Assembly (NCBI GenBank): GCA_963556255.1
Contig: OY744616.1
Location: 11,355,927-11,419,926 of the forward strand
Direction: 5' to 3'
DNA length: 64,000 nucleotides
Source: Allolobophora icterica
Lineage: Eukaryota; Annelida; Clitellata; Crassiclitellata; Lumbricidae
Position 1 is the stretch's first letter. Every line of letters starts with the position of its first letter. The position numbers and the translations under genes were made by a program. Below, piece after piece: positions 57,461 through 64,000 of this stretch. The notes beneath the pieces were generated by a model that made no database searches, was not told the origin of the DNA, and saw nothing but the letters and a program-made list of their open reading frames with translations.

Positions 57461-58206
57461 CAACTGAGCAGAATGAACAGATACAGGGAAAAACGTTCAA
57501 AAATCTTGGTCCAACAACAGAAATACCTAGTAAATCCTGTGGTGCAGAATTGGATGAAAGAATTTTTACGAGGCAGAGTTACTTACAATTTTAAGCCTTA
57601 TTGTAACTGTAAACAAAATTTTATAAAACAGCAGTCAAAAAGGTCCTGATCAAGTGAGGTGTAACATGTAAAGGTGATGAACTAGATTACACATACATAC
57701 AAACTTTAAGCAAGTAAAATTAAGCAAGAAAGAATTGTAACATGCCTTTGTTGAGCTACTGGGTCATTCCATCTCAATTCAACAAATGGCTCCAGGTCGA
57801 CCATCTCGGATTTCAATGAAATTTTCACAGATTGTTTTTTATGGTATTAGATGAAGTTATGCAAAATTTTAGATCAATTTGATAAGTAGTTTTGAAGATA
57901 TTGAGCTTCAAAGAGGTATGGGGTGACCTCGTTTTTGCCGTTTTCGAACTCGCGTCGAAATTTGTAGTGACTTTCAGAAGCTCATAACTCCATTAATATC
58001 AAAGATAATTGTATGAAATTTTCAGGATATTTAGACATCTATGCTTAGATGAAATGCTGAAGAAAAGAATGATGAGTGTTGAAAACTGTTGTATTATGAC
58101 CCATCTGAAAATGGTAAAAAAAACTTGTGCATGTCTGATGATCATACTTTGCAGCCCCGATGTGCCCAAACTGAAGTTGTATTCAAGAATGTTTTAACAA
58201 CTCTTA

Positions 58207-58488
58207 GTGCTAATGTACTTTCTCTACAAAAATATGCAGAAATGTTGTATTTCTGATGCATATGTGCTACCATATGGCCCTCCAAAAATGGAAAATTGCA
58301 TTCCAAAGACCATTTTCAAAGCCAAAGATCATCATGTGGGACAGGTCATGGAGCAATGCAAGTTGCATCATTGGAAAGAGCAGCTCAGACACTGTAAGTG
58401 CACCAAAAATGGTGATGGTGTTCCTTCTTGTTCATTTTATACTTTTATTTCATTCGTGGCAGTGTTTCCTGCATTCGCGAGTTTATAA
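58207..58488 (+). CDS. 93-codon ORF in the left foldback arm (mirrored at 59734-60015 on -)
   Basis: Begins MLMYFLYKNMQKCCISDAYV and includes LPYGPPKMENC and KDHHVGQVMEQCKLHHWKEQ. Only one residue differs between the arms. Unrecognised; may be element-encoded or chance. Confidence 0.3.
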   Translation: MLMYFLYKNMQKCCISDAYVLPYGPPKMENCIPKTIFKAKDHHVGQVMEQCKLHHWKEQLRHCKCTKNGDGVPSCSFYTFISFVAVFPAFASL

Positions 58489-59057
58489 TGGAGTCAATTT
58501 CATAGCATTATATTGTGAAAAAGCTCTGTAATGAGTCAGTTTACTCAGATTTCAATCTCTTCATCTTCCTCAGTTCTTGGAGTTATTTGGTAGATATCTA
58601 CCAGAGTGAGTCATTATCATATGAAAGAAAGATATCTAATTATATACATATTCAAATAATAAAAATTCTAAATTTCTTTAATTTTTCTAGATATAATCTG
58701 TGTGTGTATATATATATATATGTATATATATATAATGTGTTTTTGGAGGCTTGTAAATAGGCTTTGTAGAAGTTAAATATTCAGCTATATCAATTAATTA
58801 ATTTTTTCTATAGTGTCATCGTTGCTATCAGTGTTATTGTTGTAGAAGCATTTTTATAGAAAGTTATATGAATAGTATTTGTACTAGATTTATGCATGAA
58901 AAAATTAATTATGAAAGTCGCTGTGGTAGAGTTGCTGGGAAGGAGAAGTAGCAAGGGCAAGCCTTTAAGCTAGTACAAGAGGATTTCTGCTTACATCGGA
59001 TGATTTATATCGGTGATGCCAACAACACATTTCTGGTAGAAATTCATACGGGTTGCT

Positions 59058-59500
59058 AGGGAAGAAGTTGAAGAGCACAACAAAGAACTGGAAAGTTGGT
59101 TTCTAATTGCTCCCAAGATTCCTGGGACTCGTGAAAATCACTCGATCATTCCAGGACCGTGTGGTTTGGAAGTCAGCCAGGTGTTTGGAAAAGACTCACT
59201 TCATGTGTAGTGAATTATCAGTTGCAAGTTCCGATAACAATTTATTTCAACCTTGTGAGTATGCTGCATGCCTGTATGAAGGTCTTTGGTTCCATTCGTT
59301 CTGTGTGAGATGAACACAATGGTTTGGAAGTTATCTTCGTGCACCCACATACATGGTCCTACTTCTGCATTCAAATAGCCACAGAGAGAAGATGTTTGTT
59401 GGGTGGCAAACGAACATATTTTGTGTAAAATTCAAGTGCCAGTGACAAAACAAGATCATATGACATCGATTGAAGATTGAACATGTATAAATAAAGAGTA
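59058..59500 (+). pseudogene. Decayed coding remnant in the foldback centre
   Basis: REEVEEHNKELESWFLIAPK then IPGTRENHSIIPGPCGLEVS, stop at 59206-59208. Further on, WPQREDVCWV-type sequence around 59380 and QVPVTKQDHMTSIED. The WP.(R)ED.CW motif is shared with 50395-50609. Probably the relic of an internal gene or captured sequence. Confidence 0.45.
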
Positions 59501-60603
59501 CACAAGATTGTAAAAGAACTAAGATGATTAAATGTGATCAATTGGTGCAAATTTATGATTCCATCAGTGATGTTTATATTAGAGCAAAAATATGTTACAC
59601 ACCATTTTTTATTATTTTGATATATGTATTTCTTTCATATGATAATGATATTTACCAAATAACTCCAAGAACTGAGGAAGATGAAGAGATTAAAATCTGA
59701 GTTTCACAATATAATGCTATGAAATTGACTCCATTATAAACTCGCGAATGCAGGAAACACTGCCACGAATGAAATAAAAGTATAAAATGAACAAGAAGGA
59801 ACACCATCACCATTTTTGGTGCACTTACAGTGTCTGAGCTGCTCTTTCCAATGATGCAACTTGCATTGCTCCATGACCTGTCCCACATGATGATCTTTGG
59901 CTTTGAAAATGGTCTTCGGAATGCAATTTTCCATTTTTGGAGGGCCATATGGTAGCACATATGCATCAGAAATACAAAATTTCTGCATATTTTTGTAGAG
60001 AAAGTACATTAGCATTATGAGTTGTTAAAACATTCTTGAATACAACTTCAGTTTGGGCACATCGGGGCTGCAAAGTATGATCATCAGACATGCACAAGTT
60101 TTTTTTACCATTTTCAGATGGGTCATAATACAACAGTTTTCAACACTCATCATTCTTTTCTTCAGCATTTCATCTAAGCAAAGATGTCTAAATATCCTGA
60201 AAATTTCATACAATTATCTTTGATATTAATGGAGTTATGAGCTTCTGAAAGTCACTACAAATTTAGACGCGAGTTCGAAAACGAGGTCACCCCATACCTC
60301 TTTGAAGCTCAATATCTTCAAAACTACTTATCAAATTGATCTAAAATTTTGCATAACTTCATCTAATACCATAATAAACAATCTGTGAAATTTTCATTGA
60401 AATCCGAGATGGTCGACCTGGAAAGTTCTGAAAAATTTGTTGAATTGAGACGGAATGACCCTACTTCTCAAAGTTGGTGCTGTGGTCAACATGCCGTCTA
60501 CTGCAGACAGCTCATCATGGACCTGTTTGAAACATAAAACACTAGAACACAAAATCTAAACACTCCAGTACATTTCACCAAGTACCACTCAATTTCCTAA
60601 AGC

Positions 60604-60962
60604 TTGCCGTTTTCTTCTGGTTTATCCACCACATGCTTTGAGGGCTTGGCCCCTCCATACTTGAGGGAGCTCTGCTGTCCCACCTCATGTTCGCAGCGCC
60701 ATTGCTCTCTCCGCTCAGCTGAGCTTATTGTTCCATGCGTGCGGACAGCGTACGGCAGCGCCGTGCCTTCTCTATGGCTAGCCCATTACCTGAAATGGGC
60801 TCCCTACTACACTCTGCCAAATACTGACTACTCATTTCACCTCATTTCTTACTGTCCTCAAAACTGCGTTGTTCGACCACGGTTGGGCTGGGAATGCTCC
60901 TGAGTAGGCGTCTTGAAGGGGCGCTATATAAAACTGCTTTAATAATAATAATTGTAATTATA
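60604..60962 (+). mobile_element. CR1-like LINE 3' end with tail
   Basis: CFEGLAPPYLRELCCPTSCS, then RSAELIVP and a frame-broken end, followed by GAGTAGGCGTCTTGAAGG, GGCGCTATATAAAACTG and an (ATA)n-type tail. Confidence 0.85.
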
Positions 60963-61250
60963 ATTTGATATGGTCGATCATGAGATTCTTCTTCGCCGTC
61001 TTCAAATCTCATGTGGTTTATCTGGTCCCCCTCTATGCTGGTTCCAATCCTATCTTACTGACCGAACGCAAAGGGTGATCCTGAGTACCTCAAGAACGCC
61101 CTGGGTTGGGATTAACTATGGTGTTCCCCAGGGTTCTGTTCTTGGTCCTAGCCTTTACATTCTTTTTACCTCTGGCATTCACTCTCTCTCTTTTCTAAGC
61201 ATCTTGCATCTGGCCATCTCTATGCTGAAGCTGGATGTGCGAAGAAAATA
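60963..61250 (+). mobile_element. CR1/Jockey-like LINE reverse-transcriptase core fragment
   Basis: MVDHEILLRRLQISCGLSGP, CWFQSYLTDRTQRVIL and GVPQGSVLGPSLYILFTS are the conserved RT blocks before the catalytic box. A frameshift follows, and the box position reads GHLYAEAG instead of YADD. Dead fragment abutting the tail of another LINE. Confidence 0.9.
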
Positions 61251-61647
61251 GACCTCAAACTAGAAGCTGTATCAGCAATGAAAATGTGTCATATTAAAAC
61301 TTAAAATAGAAGCTGGATGTGCGATGAAAATGAGCTAAAACTGGAAGCTGGATGATGAACGATTAACACGTGTAATATTAAAACTAAACTAGAAACATAG
61401 TTCAAATGAGAAACTGGATGAAATAATTATTTACGCCATTCATTTTTTTGAAATCCTGAAAATAATTAATTAACGTTTACCGCCCGTGATATGAAGTTCT
61501 GGTCGTTGATCCCTGTAATACAGTCCCTTGAATTTGGGTCCTGAAGTCAATAACATTCGATACCCCGATAGCGCAAGTTTGCCCACAGTTTAAAGAAAAC
61601 TGTTAATACATCCTTGCGAAATTGGACTTCTTTATCTCCTAACTGTT
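61251..61647. repeat. AGAAGCTGGATG-type short repeats, no gene
   Basis: Four diverged CTAGAAGCTG(G/T)AT...GATGAAAATG units at 61255-61400, related to the foldback at 50087-50335. The rest is unique. Confidence 0.65.
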
Positions 61648-61655
61648 GTCGGATT

Positions 61656-61926
61656 GGGGTCAACCCGAATCCCCGAAACCCGAATCCCCGAAAACGCTGA
61701 AAATACACAAAAGCCCGATTTCCTGAAAACAGTTTACTAGAAAGCGGCCGAACTCCGGAAAACTATTCAAAGTTAAATTGAAAACTCTTATACGTGACAT
61801 AGATCTAACGTGGCCTTGCATTCATCCGACTTCTACTTTCAGTTACATTTTAATCACTAATCGATTTCGGGGATCCGGTCGAAATTCGTTTCGGGGATTC
61901 GGGTTTCGGGGATTCGGGCCGGACCC
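61656..61926. mobile_element. 271-bp MITE with 8-bp TSD GTCGGATT
   Basis: Inverted ends rich in CCCGAATCCCCGAAA (twice at each end). GTCGGATT at 61648-61655 and 61927-61934. Confidence 0.92.
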
Positions 61927-61934
61927 GTCGGATT

Positions 61935-62187
61935 AACTGCGCTTCACATCGTCCCCCAGGCTCCACTTTTGACTCGGTGGCGTGGTCGGCGATCACGCTG
62001 GTAAAACTAGCGGCATCAGCACGAAAACACGGAAAACACGAACTTGTATTTCCACAAATGTATACTTAAAGCAAAAATAAAATTTTAAAAATAAGTCACT
62101 AATGTATATCTAACTAAAATGAATTAAAGCACATCTGAAATTTCCCCCAAAATCGTTTTAACTGGTCGTTTAATAGCAAAAAAGGCT
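61935..62187. other. Spacer before the terminal satellite
   Basis: No gene recognised. Confidence 0.5.
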
Positions 62188-63145
62188 AGTCGGAAAATAT
62201 ATACACGTCGGCACGAGTTGCGGAAAATGAAAAAACAGAGGCCTACACAAGTATTGTCATTGTCACACTAGCATAACTCTCTGCCTCTATCTACCTCTGT
62301 CTGTCTGCCTCTCTGTCTGTCTGGCTGTCCGTCTCTATGTCCATGGCTCCCTCAATCACAAGCAAAGAAGCCAAGTCGGAAAATATATACATGTCGGGAC
62401 GAGTTGCGGAAAATGAAAAACAGAGGCCTATTAGTATTGTCATTGTCACACTAGCATAACTCTCTGCCTCTATCTACCTCTGTCTGTCTGCCTCTCTGTC
62501 TGTCTGGCTGTCCGTCTCTATGTCCATGGCTCCCTCAATCACAAGCAAAGAAGCCAAGTCGGAAAATATATACATGTCGTGACGAGTTGCGGAAAATGAA
62601 AAAAACAGAGGCCTATTAGTATTGTCATTGTCACACTAGCATAACTCTCTGCCTCTATCTACCTCTGTCTATATGTCTGTCTGCCTCTCTGTCTGTCTGG
62701 CTGTCCGTCTCTATGTCCATGGCTCCCTCAATCACAAGCAAAGAAGCCAAGTCGGAAAATATATACATGTCGTGACGAGTTGCGGAAAATGAAAAAACAG
62801 AGGCCTATTAGTATTGTCATTGTCACACTAGCATAACTCTCTGCCTCTATCTACCTCTGTCTGTCTGCCTCTCTGTCTGTCTGGCTGTCCGTCTCTATGT
62901 CCATGGCTCCCTCAATCACAAGCAAAGAAGCCAAGTCGGAAAATATATACATGTCGGGACGAGTGGCGGAAAATGAAAAAACAGAGGCCTACACAAGTAT
63001 TCTCATTGTCACACTAGCATAACTCTCTGCCTCTATCTACCTCTGTCTGTCTGCCTCTCTGTCTGTCTGGCTGTCCGTCTCTATGTCCATGGCTCCCTCA
63101 ATCACAAGCAAAGAAGCCAAGTCGGAAAATATATACATGTCGGGA
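62188..63145 (+). repeat. About 186-bp satellite, forward array
   Basis: AGTCGGAAAATATATACA at 62188, 62374, 62557, 62750, 62934 and 63120. Each unit includes GTTGCGGAAAATGAAAAA, CACTAGCATAACTCTCTGCC and CCATGGCTCCCTCAATCACA. One unit has a 9-10-bp insertion. Confidence 0.97.
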
Positions 63146-64000
63146 TTGAGGAAGCCATGGACATTGAGACGGACAGCCAGACAGACAGAGAGGCAGACAG
63201 ACAGAGGTAGAAAGAGGCAGAGAGTTATGCTAGTGTGACAATGAGAATACTTGTGTAAGCCTCTGTTTTTTCATTTTCCGCAACTCGTCACGACATGTAT
63301 ATATTTTCCGACTTGGCTTCTTTGCTTGTGATTGAGGGAGCCATGGACATAGAGACGGACAGCCAGACAGACAGAGAGGCAGACAGACAGAGGTAGATAG
63401 AGGCAGAGAGTTATGCTAGTGTGACAATAACAATACTTGTTTAGGCCTCTGTTTTTTCATTTTCCGCAACTCGTCACGACATGTATATATTTTCCGACTT
63501 GGCTTCTTTGCTTGTGATTGAGTGAGCCATGGACATAGAGACGGACAGCCAGACAGACAGAGAGGCAGACAGACAGAGGTAGATAGAGGCAGAGAGTTAT
63601 GCTAGTGTGACAATGAGAATACTTGTGTAGGCCTCTGTTTTTTCATTTTCCGCAACTCGTCCCGACATGTATATATTTTCCGACTTGGCTTCTTTGCTTG
63701 TGATTGAGGGAGCCATGGACATAGAGACGGACAGCCAGACAGACAGAGAGGCAGACAGACAGAGGTAGATAGAGGCAGAGAGTTATGCTAGTGTGACAAT
63801 GAGAATACTTGTGTAGGCCTCTGTTTTTTCATTTTCCGCAACTCGTCCCGACATGTATATATTTTCCGACTTGGCTTCTTTGCTTGTGATTGAGGGAGCC
63901 ATGGACATAGAGACGGACAGCCAGACAGACAGAGAGGCAGACAGACAGAGGTAGATAGAGGCAGAGAGTTATGCTAGTGTGACAATGACAATACTAATAG
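63146..64000 (-). repeat. Same satellite, inverted array running off the window
   Basis: From 63146 the unit appears reverse-complemented (CCATGGACATAGAGACGGAC at about 63340, 63526, 63713 and 63899). With the forward array it makes a giant palindrome of at least 1.7 kb with almost no spacer. Confidence 0.97.

Larger units (their letters stand above)
57761..60461. mobile_element. 2.7-kb foldback transposon with long TIRs and TSD TACT
   Basis: Starts GGGTCATTCC, ends GGAATGACCC, with TACT at 57757-57760 and 60462-60465. The arms (about 57761-58670 and 59605-60461) are inverted copies, so the 93- and 62-codon frames appear on both strands. The centre (about 58670-59605) is single copy. A 4-bp duplication with long TIRs fits several DNA-transposon superfamilies; none is assigned. 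Confidence 0.93.

Noticed and set aside
62188..64000. CRISPR-like array
   Set aside because: Units are about 186 bp, nearly identical throughout with no unique spacers, and the context is animal DNA.

Overview
The window is nuclear DNA from an animal, most likely a marine invertebrate bilaterian; I do not name a species. The grounds are intron-split genes with GT-AG junctions, a co-Smad gene (SMAD4), a run of tau/MAP-type microtubule-binding repeats, and a dense load of non-LTR retrotransposons, tRNA-derived SINEs, hAT-like MITEs and very long microsatellites. A block of exactly 200 N (30438-30637) marks a scaffold gap. There are no bacterial operons, CRISPR arrays or rRNA genes.

Only two host genes are supported, both on the + strand in the first 20 kb. 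Positions 1463/1481-5725 carry a tau-family gene: five 31-residue repeats, four of them on exact 93-nt phase-0 exons, then a tiny terminal exon. A local 1.35-kb tandem duplication (3046-4397 and 4398-5573) copied one repeat exon. An ATG in good context opens the first repeat, so the gene could encode a repeat-only protein of about 164 aa. Positions 9669-19065 carry a complete SMAD4: ten coding exons, about 538 aa, MH1 - Q-rich linker - MH2. The MH1 and internal MH2 exon lengths equal those I remember for human SMAD4. Its introns hold a 24-bp minisatellite, a hAT-like MITE, a 950-bp TA-flanked TIR element and LINE/SINE pieces.

From 19 to 42 kb I see no host gene. The stretch is microsatellite (TGTC, TA, GAT, GA, CA, TGCG), decayed CR1/Jockey-like and RTE-like LINE 3' ends, SINEs, and several MITEs whose 8-bp target duplications can be read directly. 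A recurring tail (GAGCGCCTCTGA...GGCGCTATATAAATT) ends both LINE ORF2 fragments and tRNA-headed SINEs, pointing to a SINE/LINE partnership.

From 42.4 to 50.6 kb lie four nearly identical 1.9-kb tandem units of a broken, unrecognised coding element, followed by its apparent 3' end. From 51.7 to 54.2 kb come two satellites (187 bp and about 262 bp). A 595-bp hAT-like MITE, a hAT transposase remnant and an RTE-like LINE remnant follow. Positions 57761-60461 are a 2.7-kb foldback element with arms near 0.87 kb and TACT target duplications. CR1-like LINE pieces, another MITE (61656-61926) and a head-to-head satellite palindrome (62188 to the window end) finish the window.
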